A stretch of DNA of 64,000 nt from Microbulbifer salipaludis (lineage in GTDB: Bacteria; Pseudomonadota; Gammaproteobacteria; Pseudomonadales; Cellvibrionaceae), in contig NZ_JAEKJR010000002.1 in NCBI RefSeq assembly GCF_017303155.1, positions 1,302,001-1,366,000 on the forward strand. Direction: 5' to 3'. The notes under the pieces were generated by a model. It was given only the letters and a program-made list of their open reading frames with translations. It did no database searches and was not told where the DNA came from. The position numbers were made by a program, and so were the translations under genes. Within the stretch, counting starts at the first letter, position 1. Each line of letters opens with the position of its first letter. Below, in pieces: positions 1 to 9,153 of the stretch.

Positions 1-366
1 AACAGTGCCCGGGTGCAGGCCCGCGACCAGCTGATACCGGTGATCGAGCGTGCAACCCGCGAGCGGGCGTCGTCGTGGTGGCTGGAGAAACTGAGCGCCG
101 CACATGTGCCCTGTGGCCCAATCAATACGCTTGAGCAGGTGTTTGCCGACCCTCAGGTGCAGGCGCGTGGCATGGTGTTGGAGCAGGATCATCCCGCTGC
201 GGGCAAGGTGAAGACTGTGCGCAACCCGCTGGGCTTTTCCGCGTCGCCGCTGGATTACTCCCAGGCACCGCCGACCCTGGGGCAGCACACCGACGAAGTT
301 CTGTCGCAACAGCTTTGCCTCGACGATGATGAGATCGCCGCTCTGCACAGTGACGGCGTGGTGTAA
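1..366 (+). CDS. CaiB/BaiF family CoA-transferase, C-terminal part
   Basis: The reading frame is open from the first base, so this is the last 121 residues of a gene that begins before the window. The text fits the C-terminal region of family III CoA-transferases: a WW...L..A.VPCGPINT segment, then FADPQVQARGM, then a P.LGQHTDEVL motif near the end. Family III enzymes move CoA between acyl-CoA thioesters and free acids. The catalytic Asp lies in the missing N-terminal part, so substrate and completeness cannot be judged. It ends about 265 bp before the stop of the convergent DUF934 gene. Family assignment is firm, specific function is not. Confidence 0.85.
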   Translation, partial: NSARVQARDQLIPVIERATRERASSWWLEKLSAAHVPCGPINTLEQVFADPQVQARGMVLEQDHPAAGKVKTVRNPLGFSASPLDYSQAPPTLGQHTDEVLSQQLCLDDDEIAALHSDGVV

Positions 367-630
367 TCGGCGGTGAGTGGGCCCGGAAGTGAATTCGGCG
401 TCAATTGTGTAGAAACACACGCAGCACGCCACGAAGAATACGGTGACTACGCTAGTATCAATGCCTAGTATCAATACAGGGCTTTGAGGATGAGGGGATG
501 GAACCTGCTCAGAAACGACGTTTGCCAAAAAATCTGCAGCTGGTCTTTCGTCGCATAGGCGAGCAATTACAGGCCCGTTACCAAGCTCGCTCTCGTTGTG
601 CGCTGGCAGCTTCCCTCAGCGAGCGCCAGA

Positions 631-1200
631 TCAGTCCAGCGCACGGCGGCGGAATATTGGCAGAGGCTGATCCACTGCCGCCTGATAGCTGTCGTTGAAG
701 TCGCGCATGGAGCCCAGCAGGTTTTCGAGCGGTTCATCGCCCTGGTAGGCAAAGGCATTGAAGCCGCAGCGGGTCAGGTAAGTGAGCTGGTCGCGAATGA
801 AGTTGCCCACTGCCCGCAGTTCACCCGTGTATCCGTAGCGCTCGCGCAACAGGCGGCCCAAGGTGAAGCCGCGGCCGTCTGTGAACGCGGGGAAGTGTGC
901 CGCGATCAGTGGCAGCGCCTTGGCGTCGTCACCGAGCAGGTCCGCGGTCTCGTCGCTGTCCAGCCAGACCCCAATTTCCTCACGACGATCGTGCAGTTGT
1001 TCGCGCAACTCGAGCCACAGGCTGAGCGGCAGAATCACCTTACCGGGTGCCAGGCTGTCGGCGGTGATCTGTGCTTCACCGCCCAGTGGCAGCAGGTTCC
1101 ATTGGTTGGATGCCACGGCACCATCCAGGATCAGCTGGGCAGGGTTTTCCGGTTGTTCTCCCACGGGCTTTTTCACGGCGGGCTCAGCTGGCTTTGGCAT
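631..1200 (-). CDS. DUF934 family protein, partner of sulfite reductase
   Basis: This 189-residue protein matches the DUF934 family, which in many proteobacteria directly follows a CysI-type sulfite reductase gene. Visible hallmarks are the LPL.LWLELREQL segment, a WLDSDE segment, and a C-terminal stretch with GRGFTLGRLLRERYG and RCGFNAFAY. The chosen start (MPKPAEP) overlaps the end of the sulfite reductase gene by 17 nt, consistent with translational coupling. A longer upstream frame exists but reads through sulfite reductase codons and lacks family similarity. Its biochemical role is not established. From context it probably assists assimilatory sulfite reduction. Confidence 0.88.
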   Translation of the reverse strand: MPKPAEPAVKKPVGEQPENPAQLILDGAVASNQWNLLPLGGEAQITADSLAPGKVILPLSLWLELREQLHDRREEIGVWLDSDETADLLGDDAKALPLIAAHFPAFTDGRGFTLGRLLRERYGYTGELRAVGNFIRDQLTYLTRCGFNAFAYQGDEPLENLLGSMRDFNDSYQAAVDQPLPIFRRRALD

Positions 1201-2848
1201 ACACGCGCTCCTTGAATGGCTGCAGCCCAATACGGTTGTAGGTGTCGATGAAAAACTCTTCCGGCTGACGATTCTCGACAAACACATCGAGAATTTTTTC
1301 GATGGTTTCAGGCATTTCGTCGCGGGAGAAGCTGGGGCCCAGGACTTTGCCAAGGCTGGCTTTCTTGGTCGAATTACCGCCCAGCTGGATCTGGTAAAAC
1401 TCTTCGCCTTTTTTGTCCACACCGAGGATGCCGATATGGCCGATGTGGTGATGGCCACAGGCGTTCATGCACCCGGAGATGTTCAGATCCAGGTCCCCCA
1501 AGTCATAGAGGTAATCCAGGTCGTCAAACTTGCGCTGGATTGCCTCCGCCACCGGAATGGATTTGGCGTTGGCCAGTGAGCAGTAATCGCCGCCGGGGCA
1601 GCAGATCATATCGGTGAGGGTCCCAATGTTCGGGGTGGCGAAGCCATGCTTGCGGGCCTCCTGCCACAGTGCGAACAGTTGTTCCTGCTCCACGTCGGCG
1701 AGCACCACGTTCTGTTCGTGGGTGACACGAACTTCGCCAAAGCTGTATTTATCGGCCAGCTCAGCGATGGCCTCCAGCTGGCGGTCGGTTACGTCACCGG
1801 GTGGAATACCGGTGGGCTTGGTGCTCAGGGTCACGGACTGATAGCCATTTACCCGGTGGGGGAAGGTATTGCGCTCCAGCCAGCGGGCGAAGGCTTTGTC
1901 TTCACCAGCCTGGTCGCGCAGCACCGCGTCACCGTGGCCATCGGTAAACGACTTGTATGCGGGTTCGGGGAAGAACCGCTTGGCCCACGTAATGGCTTCT
2001 GGCGTCAGTTGGTCGGCACCGTCCTTTATCTGTTCCCACTCGGCTTCAACGTGGCGAGCGAAGGCTTCCGACCCCATCGCTTTTACCAGGATCTTGATGC
2101 GCGCCTTGAACTTGTTGTCGCGACGGCCCAGCTGGTTGTAGACACGCACGATGGCTTCCAGATAGGACAGCAGGTCGGTCTCGGGCAGGAAGTCGCGAAT
2201 CGCAGCGCCGAGGATGGGTGTGCGGCCGAGGCCACCACCGACAAACACCTGAAAACCGGTCTCTCCCTGCGCGTTTTTCACGATCTGAAGGCCAATATCG
2301 TGCGCGCGGATGGCGGCGCGGTCTTCATTGGCGCCGCAGACTGCGATTTTGAATTTCCGTGGCAGGAAGGCAAATTCCGGGTGGAAGGTGGACCACTGGC
2401 GGATCAGTTCGCAGTAGGGGCGTGGATCTACCAACTCATCCCGGGCAACGCCGGCAAACTGGTCGGTGGTGGTGTTGCGGATACAGTTGCCGCTGGTTTG
2501 TACCGCGTGCATCTCAACCTCGGCCAGTTCGGCGAGGATGTCCGGTACATCTTCCAGGTTCGGCCAGTTCAGCTGTACGTTCTGACGGGTGGTGAAATGG
2601 GCATAGCCCTTGTCGTACTTGCGGGTTATATGGGCCAGGCGGCGCAGCTGCGCGCTGTTCATCAGGCCATAAGGCACGGCAATACGCAGCATCGGCGCCA
2701 ACCGCTGTACATACAGGCCGTTCTGCAGGCGCAGCGGCAAAAATTCTTCTTCTTTCAGCTCACCGGCGAGATAACGTTCGGTCTGCCCGCGAAACTGGGC
2801 CACCCGTTGCCGGACCAACGCGTGGTCCTGTTCGTCGTATCGATACAT
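1184..2848 (-). CDS. cysI: Assimilatory nitrite/sulfite reductase hemoprotein
   Basis: A 554-residue siroheme and [4Fe-4S] enzyme that reduces sulfite to sulfide in the cytoplasm for cysteine synthesis. The duplicated ferrite-reductase architecture is visible: an N-terminal R.....YGLMNSAQLR half, a C.RNTTT motif, then a C-terminal half with the cofactor cysteines in CCPGGDYCSLA and NISGCMNACGHHHIGHIG. The length fits the single-chain Pseudomonas-type CysI. It is first in a two-gene operon with the DUF934 gene, whose start lies inside its 3' end. There is no flavoprotein CysJ nearby, so the electron donor is probably ferredoxin or encoded elsewhere. Sulfite is much likelier than nitrite as substrate, given the DUF934 partner. 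Confidence 0.92.
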   Translation of the reverse strand: MYRYDEQDHALVRQRVAQFRGQTERYLAGELKEEEFLPLRLQNGLYVQRLAPMLRIAVPYGLMNSAQLRRLAHITRKYDKGYAHFTTRQNVQLNWPNLEDVPDILAELAEVEMHAVQTSGNCIRNTTTDQFAGVARDELVDPRPYCELIRQWSTFHPEFAFLPRKFKIAVCGANEDRAAIRAHDIGLQIVKNAQGETGFQVFVGGGLGRTPILGAAIRDFLPETDLLSYLEAIVRVYNQLGRRDNKFKARIKILVKAMGSEAFARHVEAEWEQIKDGADQLTPEAITWAKRFFPEPAYKSFTDGHGDAVLRDQAGEDKAFARWLERNTFPHRVNGYQSVTLSTKPTGIPPGDVTDRQLEAIAELADKYSFGEVRVTHEQNVVLADVEQEQLFALWQEARKHGFATPNIGTLTDMICCPGGDYCSLANAKSIPVAEAIQRKFDDLDYLYDLGDLDLNISGCMNACGHHHIGHIGILGVDKKGEEFYQIQLGGNSTKKASLGKVLGPSFSRDEMPETIEKILDVFVENRQPEEFFIDTYNRIGLQPFKERVYAKAS

Positions 2849-3141
2849 AAGAGCTTGATTCCATTACTTTTTTACGCCTGTGCCCGGCGCCCGTAGGGTA
2901 TTGCGGACCCTACCTGTGAGCCTGAGTGGCGCATAACATACCAGCCGCCTTATACAAAAAATAACAATTTTTTTCGCTACCTTAGTAACCGGAGGTTATA
3001 AGAGGCAGGTCGAGGCGGTAGCGGCGCGCAGTACACTGGTTGCGCCGCCTGCGGGGATTTGATCTACTTGAGAAACCGCGTTGCACGCGGTGCTGCTACC
3101 TTAAAAAACAATAATGATTTCTTGAGTGACGGAGTATTCCG
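2849..3141. promoter_or_regulatory. Divergent intergenic region, likely sulfite reductase promoter
   Basis: This non-coding gap separates leftward cysI from a rightward 44-codon gene. Its centre (about 2949-3002) is strikingly AT-rich, with an inverted pair CTTATA at 2949-2954 and TATAAG at 2997-3002. This could be a binding region for a LysR-type regulator such as CysB, which typically controls cysI. No exact CysB consensus was matched. The regulatory role is inference from position and base composition. Confidence 0.3.
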
Positions 3142-3276
3142 ATGAACGATCAAGTGGCACGAGAAGTAGTAGTTGTATCCGATGATAGCGATAACGTAGT
3201 GGACGCCATTGCGGCGGTTGCCTTGGTGGGCATTTTCGTTGCCACCTGCATTTACTGGGTAGCCTCTCAGGGCTAA
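3142..3276 (+). CDS. 44-residue single-pass membrane microprotein
   Basis: A short frame, too small for usual ORF cut-offs, starts at ATG 3142 after a GGAG Shine-Dalgarno-like element (about 3131). It encodes 44 residues. Residues 1-20 are polar and acidic (MNDQVAREVVVVSDDSDN) and residues 21-41 form one hydrophobic helix rich in Ala, Val and Ile, with a Cys and a Tyr-Trp near its end. This layout is typical of small inner-membrane proteins. No family is recognised and function is unknown. It sits alone between divergent cysI and convergent DUF2970. Support comes from the RBS, the clean acidic-head and transmembrane design, and a stop just after the helix. Confidence 0.55.
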   Translation: MNDQVAREVVVVSDDSDNVVDAIAAVALVGIFVATCIYWVASQG

Positions 3277-3349
3277 AGACTGGCCTCCGGGCCAAAGCGG
3301 AGAGGGTTGTCGAAAGTGCGTTTGCCCGGGTTCTTGCGGAAGCCGGGCA

Positions 3350-3562
3350 CTATCCCATATTGCTCAACACCATCTTCACCACCAGCACCAGGGTGAGCAC
3401 AAACAGGGCGGTGAAAATCAGCCCAGCGGCCACGTACGCCTTGATGCTGCCACCTTTGAAATCCCTCTCGCGGTTTTTGTCTGACTGAACGCCGATTGCT
3501 GCGGCGAGAGTACTCAATACCACCTGCCCGAACGACGGTTTTTGCCCGTTGTCTTGTCGCAT
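3350..3562 (-). CDS. DUF2970 family small membrane protein
   Basis: This 70-residue protein matches DUF2970. It has a short polar N-terminus, the family signature VVLSTLAAAIGVQSDKNRERDF, a KGGSIKAYVAAG turn, and a C-terminal transmembrane helix of about 22 residues (LIFTALFVLTLVLVVKMVL). The start at 3562 has a strong GAGGAG element about 8 nt upstream on the minus strand. A longer in-frame start at 3643 lacks one. The family is widespread in gammaproteobacteria and has no known function. It lies just downstream of metH on the same strand, with about 115 bp between, so cotranscription is possible but unproven. Confidence 0.85.
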   Translation of the reverse strand: MRQDNGQKPSFGQVVLSTLAAAIGVQSDKNRERDFKGGSIKAYVAAGLIFTALFVLTLVLVVKMVLSNMG

Positions 3563-3676
3563 GACCAAATTCTCCTCGAGAAGCCTGCACTGCAAACGCA
3601 CACCTTGGACATTGAGTGAACCCGATTCGGGGTTTGGCCGCAAGGTGCGTTTGTCAGGTGGAGCAAGGGCCGGGGA

Positions 3677-6600
3677 TCAGTCTTCCAGGTTGGGGCGCAA
3701 CCAGCGCTCCAGTGCCTGCTCCGTCATTCCCTTGCGCTCGGCCAGGCTGGCGAGCTGATCGCGGCTGATTTTGCCTACATTAAAGTACTTCGACTCCGGG
3801 TGCGCGAAATACCAGCCACTTACCGCCGCGGCCGGCATCATGGCAAAACTGGAGGTCAGTTGGATACCCGCATTCTGTTCGGCATTGAGCAGCTTGAACA
3901 GCGTGGCCTTTTCGGTGTGATCGGGGCAGGCAGGGTAGCCGGGTGCCGGCCGAATGCCGGTGTAGGCCTCTTTGATCAGGTCTTCGTTGCTCAGGGTCTC
4001 GTCCGGCTGATAGCCCCAGTAGTCTTTGCGGACTTCTCTGTGCAGGTGCTCCGCAAATGACTCCGCGAGGCGATCGGCGAGCGCCTTGACCATGATCGCA
4101 CTGTAGTCATCGTGCTTTGCTTCATACTCCGCCGCCAGTTCGTCCGCGCCGATACCGGTGGTTACCGCAAAACCACCGATATAGTCCGCCACACCGGAGC
4201 CCACCGGGGCGATAAAGTCCGCAAGAGAGCGGCAGTAACCGTCACCACCGCGTTTTTGTATTTGCTGGCGCATCTGGTGCAAGCGCGCCAGTTCTTCGCT
4301 GCGGCTTTCGTCGCTGTACACGATGATGTCGTCGCCGTCGGAATTGGCCGGCCACAGTCCCAATACCGCCCGCGCGGTCAGGCGCTTGTTGTCGATGATG
4401 TCCGCGAGCATGGCCTGGGCATTCTTGAACAGGTCGGTGGCCGCTTCGCCCACGACTTCATCATTGAGAATGGCCGGGTATTTACCCGCGAGATCCCAGG
4501 AGATGAAGAAGGGCGTCCAGTCGATGGTGTCGACGAGCTTTTCCAGCGGGAAGTCGTCCAGAACCGTCAGGCCCGGATGATTCGGCACTTTGGGCTGGAA
4601 TTGTTCCCAGTCCAGTTTTGGCCCGGCCTGCAGGGCCTGTTCATAGCTGAGGCGGGGGTCATTGCGCTTGCGATTGGCGGTGCGCACCCGCACCTTTTCG
4701 TACTCTTCCTGAATGCCTTTTACGAAGGCGGGGCGCAGCTCGTCTGACAGCAGATTGCTCGCCACGCCCACTGCGCGCGAGGCATCGGCGACGTACACGG
4801 TCTGGTTGCGGTTGAACTGCGGATCAATTTTGACCGCGGTGTGTGCCTTGGAGGTGGTGGCGCCGCCGATCATCAGCGGGATATCAAAACCTTGTCGCTC
4901 CATTTCTGCAGCGACATGCACCATTTCATCCAGGGAGGGGGTGATCAGGCCGGAAAGGCCGATGATATCGCAGTCGTTGTCTTTCGCTGCCTGCAGAATG
5001 GTTTCCGCCGGCACCATCACGCCGAGGTCGATCACCTCAAAGTTGTTACACGCCAGTACCACGCCGACAATGTTCTTGCCGATGTCGTGGACATCGCCTT
5101 TTACCGTAGCCATCAGGATGCGGCCGTTCGGTTTGCTGTCGACGGTTTTCTCCGCCTCGATATACGGCTGCAGGTAAGCCACGGCCTGTTTCATCACGCG
5201 CGCGGACTTCACCACCTGCGGCAGGAACATTTTGCCTTCGCCAAACAGGTCGCCGACGATATTCATACCGTCCATCAACGGGCCTTCGATGACATCCAGC
5301 GGACGTTTCGACGCTGCACGGGCCTCCTCGGTATCCTGCTCGATGTAGTTGTTGATGCCCTTCACCAGCGAGTGTGCCAGGCGCTCCCGGATGGGCAGCT
5401 GGCGCCAGGCCAGGTCTTCCTTGCGCTCGGCAGCGGCGCCATCACCGCGGTATTTCTCGGCAATATCCAGCAGCGCTTCGGTGGCGTCGTCGCTGCGGTT
5501 GAGGATGACGTCCTCGACTTTCTCCCGCAGTTCTTCCGGCAGGTCATCGTAAACCGCGAGCTGGCCCGCGTTGACGATCCCCATGTTCAACCCCGCCTTG
5601 ATGGCGTAGTACAGGAAAACCGAGTGAATGGCCTCGCGCACCGGGTTGTTGCCGCGGAACGAGAAAGAAACGTTGGAAACACCACCGGAGACATTCGCCC
5701 CTGGCAGGTTCTGACGAATCCACTGGGTGGCCTCGATAAAGTCCACCGCGTAGTTGTTGTGTTCTTCGATGCCGGTGGCAACCGCGAAAATATTCGGGTC
5801 AAAAATGATATCGGAGGGGTTGAAACCGACCTTGTCGACAAGGATATCGTAACTGCGTTTACAGATTTCCGTCTTGCGCGCGAAGGTGTCCGCCTGACCC
5901 TTTTCGTCAAAGGCCATCACCACAACCGCCGCGCCATACATCAGGCAGGAGCGCGCCTTATCAACAAAATCCTCTTCGCCTTCCTTGAGGCTGATGGAAT
6001 TCACGATGGGCTTGCCCTGGATGCACTGCAGGCCCGCCTCGATCACCTCCCACTTGGAGGAGTCCACCATGAAAGGCACTTTTGAAATGTCTGGCTCGGT
6101 GGCGCAGAGGTTGAGAAAGCGGCGCATGGCGGCGACGGAATCCAGCATCGCCTCGTCCATGTTGAAGTCGATGACCTGGGCACCGTCTTCTACCTGGGCA
6201 GCGGCTACCTGCAGCGCGGTGTCGTAGTCCTCTTCCATGATCAGGCGCTTGAAGCGCGCAGAACCGGTGACATTGCAGCGCTCGCCCACATTCACGAACA
6301 GGGCATGTTCATCCACTACGTAGGGCTCGAGGCCGGACAGACGCAGGGCGGGTTTCAGTTCCGGCAACTTGCGTGGCGGGATATCGGCCACCGCATCGGC
6401 GATCGCGCGGATATGTTCCGGGGTGGTACCACAGCAGCCACCGAGGATGTTGAGGAAGCCACTCTGGGCAAACTCCGCCACGATGGCGGCGGTCTGCTGC
6501 GGGGTTTCATCGTATTCGCCAAACTCGTTTGGCAGGCCCGCATTAGGGTGTGCCGAGACGTGGGAGCTGCACACGCTGGAAAGTGCTTCCACGTAAGGGC

Positions 6601-7384
6601 GCAGCTCGGTTGCACCCAGGGCGCAGTTGAGGCCGACAGAGATGGGGTTGGCGTGCGCGACGGAATAGTAAAACGCTTCCGTGGTCTGGCCCGACAGGGT
6701 GCGGCCGGAGGCATCGGTAATGGTGCCGGAAATCATGATCGGCAGCTCGTAGCCGCGCGCCTGGAATACCTTTTTCAGCGCATAAATCGCCGCCTTGGCG
6801 TTCAGCGTATCGAAAATGGTCTCAATCAGGATCAGGTCGGAACCGCCGTCGATCAGGGCATTGGCGGATTCGACATAGTTGTCCACCAGCTGCTCGAAGG
6901 TGACGTTGCGTGCGCCCGGGTCATTCACGTCCGGCGAGATACTCGCGGTGCGGGATGTTGGGCCCAAAACCCCGGCGACAAAGCGGGGCTTTTCCGGTGT
7001 GGACAGGGCGTCGGCCGCGCGCCGGGCCACCTGTGCGGCAACCAGATTCAGCTCCGGCACCAGGTCTTCCAGGTCGTAGTCTGACTGGGACAGGCGGGTG
7101 GCATTGAAGGTATTGGTTTCGATGATGTCGGCGCCGGCTTCCAGGTACTCCCGGTGCAGGCGTTCGATCAGCTCCGGTTGGGTCAGCACCAGCAGGTCAT
7201 TGTTGCCCTTGAGGTCGGAGGGGTAGTCGGCAAAGCGCGCGCCCCGGTAATCCGCTTCCCCCAGCTTCTCCTGTTGAATCATGGTGCCCATGCCGCCGTC
7301 GAGAATCACAATACGCTCGGCGAGCGCGTCGTGAAGCTGTTGCAGACGCTGGTCACGAGACTGCTGAGACCGATTTTCCGACAT
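3677..7384 (-). CDS. metH: Cobalamin-dependent methionine synthase
   Basis: A 1235-residue cytoplasmic enzyme that transfers the methyl group of 5-methyltetrahydrofolate to homocysteine through methylcobalamin. All four modules are in order: homocysteine domain with the zinc ligands in [11 protein letters not shown] (about residue 310); pterin-binding domain from [12 protein letters not shown]12 cap and binding domain with the [10 protein letters not shown] histidine motif that ligates cobalt; and the C-terminal AdoMet reactivation domain with [15 protein letters not shown]. Length matches E. coli MetH (1227). The start at 7384 has AAGGAA 6 nt upstream. An ATG two codons earlier touches that element, so it is less likely. 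The leader contains an unusual CAGTC repeat cluster. Confidence 0.97.
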   Translation of the reverse strand: MSENRSQQSRDQRLQQLHDALAERIVILDGGMGTMIQQEKLGEADYRGARFADYPSDLKGNNDLLVLTQPELIERLHREYLEAGADIIETNTFNATRLSQSDYDLEDLVPELNLVAAQVARRAADALSTPEKPRFVAGVLGPTSRTASISPDVNDPGARNVTFEQLVDNYVESANALIDGGSDLILIETIFDTLNAKAAIYALKKVFQARGYELPIMISGTITDASGRTLSGQTTEAFYYSVAHANPISVGLNCALGATELRPYVEALSSVCSSHVSAHPNAGLPNEFGEYDETPQQTAAIVAEFAQSGFLNILGGCCGTTPEHIRAIADAVADIPPRKLPELKPALRLSGLEPYVVDEHALFVNVGERCNVTGSARFKRLIMEEDYDTALQVAAAQVEDGAQVIDFNMDEAMLDSVAAMRRFLNLCATEPDISKVPFMVDSSKWEVIEAGLQCIQGKPIVNSISLKEGEEDFVDKARSCLMYGAAVVVMAFDEKGQADTFARKTEICKRSYDILVDKVGFNPSDIIFDPNIFAVATGIEEHNNYAVDFIEATQWIRQNLPGANVSGGVSNVSFSFRGNNPVREAIHSVFLYYAIKAGLNMGIVNAGQLAVYDDLPEELREKVEDVILNRSDDATEALLDIAEKYRGDGAAAERKEDLAWRQLPIRERLAHSLVKGINNYIEQDTEEARAASKRPLDVIEGPLMDGMNIVGDLFGEGKMFLPQVVKSARVMKQAVAYLQPYIEAEKTVDSKPNGRILMATVKGDVHDIGKNIVGVVLACNNFEVIDLGVMVPAETILQAAKDNDCDIIGLSGLITPSLDEMVHVAAEMERQGFDIPLMIGGATTSKAHTAVKIDPQFNRNQTVYVADASRAVGVASNLLSDELRPAFVKGIQEEYEKVRVRTANRKRNDPRLSYEQALQAGPKLDWEQFQPKVPNHPGLTVLDDFPLEKLVDTIDWTPFFISWDLAGKYPAILNDEVVGEAATDLFKNAQAMLADIIDNKRLTARAVLGLWPANSDGDDIIVYSDESRSEELARLHQMRQQIQKRGGDGYCRSLADFIAPVGSGVADYIGGFAVTTGIGADELAAEYEAKHDDYSAIMVKALADRLAESFAEHLHREVRKDYWGYQPDETLSNEDLIKEAYTGIRPAPGYPACPDHTEKATLFKLLNAEQNAGIQLTSSFAMMPAAAVSGWYFAHPESKYFNVGKISRDQLASLAERKGMTEQALERWLRPNLED

Positions 7385-7396
7385 GGTCATTTCCTT

Positions 7397-7464
7397 GTTA
7401 CCGACTGGCATGTTACCGACTGAATAGTTCCGACTGGTCCGGACTGGCCGGACTGATCCCGACT
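7397..7464. repeat. Degenerate short tandem repeats in the metH leader
   Basis: Six copies of a short unit lie immediately upstream of metH. On the plus strand they read CCGACTG, CCGGACTG or CCCGACTA, with two longer identical copies GTTACCGACTG at 7397-7407 and 7412-7422. In the metH mRNA sense the core is CAGTC, spaced about 9 to 15 nt. The last copy abuts the Shine-Dalgarno element. It could be slippage-derived, or a binding array for an RNA-binding or DNA-binding regulator. No known SAM or SAH riboswitch core was recognised. Confidence 0.5.
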
Positions 7465-7706
7465 AAATGGTACCGGGTGATCAAAAAAGGTCGGCAATCT
7501 TAGCACAAACAGGCGCCACGGCAGGCCCTCTGCGGGGTACGGCAGGGCACCGGAAAGATCGTGTGCGCATATCCATGTAACCAATCGTTCTACCGGCATT
7601 CGCCCGCGCGGGGTGGAAATTTGCCTAACCGATCACCAGTGTGGAGCCTAGAGTTATGGCGTTGCCATATGACCGAGCTATTGCTGACCAATGTTAAGGA
7701 GGTCCG

Positions 7707-8384
7707 ATGAAGATCCTGATGGTACTGACATCCCACGACGAACTGGGGGATACGGGCGAGAAAACCGGCTTCTGGCTGGAAGAGTTTGCCGCCCCGTATT
7801 ACGTATTCGTGGACGCCGGTGCAGAAGTGACCCTGGCATCGCCCAAGGGTGGCCAGCCGCCCCTGGACCCCAAAAGTGACAGCGACGATGCGCAGACGCC
7901 GGCGACACACCGCTTTCGCAGCGACCCTCTTGCACAGCAGGCCCTCGCCAACACCAAGACACTGGATGATGTGGACACTGAAGGGTTCGACGCGCTGTTT
8001 TACCCCGGGGGCCACGGCCCGCTGTGGGATCTGGCCGAAGATCAGCGGTCTATCGCCCTTATCCACGGGTTCTATCGGTCCGAGAAACCGGTCGCGGCGG
8101 TGTGTCACGCGCCGGGGGTTTTCCGCCACACCGTGGATGAAAACGGGGAGCCACTGGTGCAGGGCCGCCAGGTCACTGGCTTCAGCAACAGTGAGGAGGA
8201 GGCGGTGCAACTGACCGACGTGGTGCCGTTTCTGGTGGAAGATATGCTCAAGGAGCGCGGCGGCAAATACTCCAAGGGGGACGACTGGCAGAGCCATGTT
8301 TGCACCGACGGTTTATTGATCACCGGCCAGAATCCGGCCTCATCCGAAGCGACGGCCCGGGCACTGCTGGGCGCCTTGTCCTGA
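7707..8384 (+). CDS. DJ-1/PfpI (Hsp31-like) type 1 glutamine amidotransferase-fold protein
   Basis: A 225-residue cytoplasmic protein of the DJ-1/PfpI superfamily, closest in layout to the Hsp31/YDR533C-like branch. The nucleophile elbow is AAVCHAPG with Cys133-His134. An acidic partner is likely Glu25 or Glu26 in FWLEEFA, and FYPGGHGPLWDL is the conserved loop before the elbow. Members act as glyoxalase III, deglycase or holding chaperone in carbonyl or thermal stress. The exact activity here is unknown. The start has a strong AAGGAGG about 6 nt upstream. It is a stand-alone gene divergent from metH. Confidence 0.85.
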   Translation: MKILMVLTSHDELGDTGEKTGFWLEEFAAPYYVFVDAGAEVTLASPKGGQPPLDPKSDSDDAQTPATHRFRSDPLAQQALANTKTLDDVDTEGFDALFYPGGHGPLWDLAEDQRSIALIHGFYRSEKPVAAVCHAPGVFRHTVDENGEPLVQGRQVTGFSNSEEEAVQLTDVVPFLVEDMLKERGGKYSKGDDWQSHVCTDGLLITGQNPASSEATARALLGALS

Positions 8385-8498
8385 CTGCCGGTTTTACTTG
8401 GGCGCGGTTGCGCGTAAAATACCCGACCACACAACTAGGTTATTTGCAGCCCGGTTGCGCCAACCCGGTACGATCGCCCGGTAAATCAGAGAAGGTTT

Positions 8499-9101
8499 AT
8501 GTCAGAACAACCGCAAGAATTGAACGTCACAATCACCGACTCCGCCCAGGAGTACCTGCGCGACCTGCTGGCCAAGCAGGACTGCGAGGGCATCGCCATC
8601 CGCATGTTCGTCTCCAACCCGGGGACGCCGAATGCGGAAACCTGTATCGCCTACAGCCGTCCCGGCGAGGAGAAAGAGGGTGATCTGGAGATGCAGCTGA
8701 ACGGCTTCAAAGCCTACTTTGAAGGCCGCAGTATCCCGTATCTGGACGAAGCGCGGGTGGATTACTCCTCAGACAAAATGGGCGGCCAGCTCACTATCCG
8801 TGCGCCCAATTCGCGGATGCCCAAGGTCACCGATGACAGCCCGATTGAAGACCGCATCAACTACGTCCTGTACAGCGATGTTAATCCCGGCCTTGCGTCC
8901 CACGGTGGCCAGGTGAGCCTGGTGGAAGTCACCGAGGATCACTATGCGGTGCTGAAGTTTGGCGGTGGCTGCCAGGGCTGCGGCATGGTGGACATGACCC
9001 TGAAAGAGGGTGTGGAGAAAACCCTGAAAGAAAAGATTCCGGAACTGGCTGGAGTCAAAGACATTACCGACCACTCGGATAAGTCTCAAGCCTACTACTG
9101 A
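8499..9101 (+). CDS. nfuA: Fe-S biogenesis protein NfuA
   Basis: This 200-residue protein carries [4Fe-4S] clusters to client apoproteins, especially under iron limitation or oxidative stress. It has the two-domain layout of gammaproteobacterial NfuA: an N-terminal degenerate A-type domain (ITDSAQEYL..., lacking the A-type cysteine triad) and a C-terminal Nfu domain with the cluster ligands Cys158 and Cys161 in [19 protein letters not shown]. Length is close to the E. coli protein (191). A strong hairpin terminator follows about 15 bp after the stop. Confidence 0.95.
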   Translation: MSEQPQELNVTITDSAQEYLRDLLAKQDCEGIAIRMFVSNPGTPNAETCIAYSRPGEEKEGDLEMQLNGFKAYFEGRSIPYLDEARVDYSSDKMGGQLTIRAPNSRMPKVTDDSPIEDRINYVLYSDVNPGLASHGGQVSLVEVTEDHYAVLKFGGGCQGCGMVDMTLKEGVEKTLKEKIPELAGVKDITDHSDKSQAYY

Positions 9102-9116
9102 GGTGGGCTGGTGCAG

Positions 9117-9142
9117 AAAACGCGGCAATGCCGCGTTTTTTT
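9117..9142. terminator. Bidirectional rho-independent terminator between nfuA and hrpB
   Basis: A perfect 6-bp GC stem (CGCGGC 9121-9126 and GCCGCG 9130-9135) with loop AAT is flanked by AAAA on the left and seven T on the right. It lies between the convergent nfuA and hrpB stops. The T run serves nfuA and the A run gives a short U tract for hrpB, so it can act in both directions. Confidence 0.85.
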
Positions 9143-9153
9143 ATGCCTGCGAT

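Noticed and set aside
498..698. Plus-strand ORF between the CoA-transferase and DUF934 genes
   Set aside because: Its second half is antisense to the DUF934 C-terminus, no family is recognisable, and the composition looks like frame noise. A nearby pair of CTAGTATCAAT copies was seen but has no clear meaning.
1646..2896. Long plus-strand ORF of 416 codons opposite cysI
   Set aside because: It is a shadow frame of sulfite reductase caused by GC-biased codon use. Homology is entirely on the minus strand.
7385..7706. SAM or SAH riboswitch in front of metH
   Set aside because: I looked for known conserved cores in the leader and found none. The CAGTC repeats do not form a recognised aptamer.
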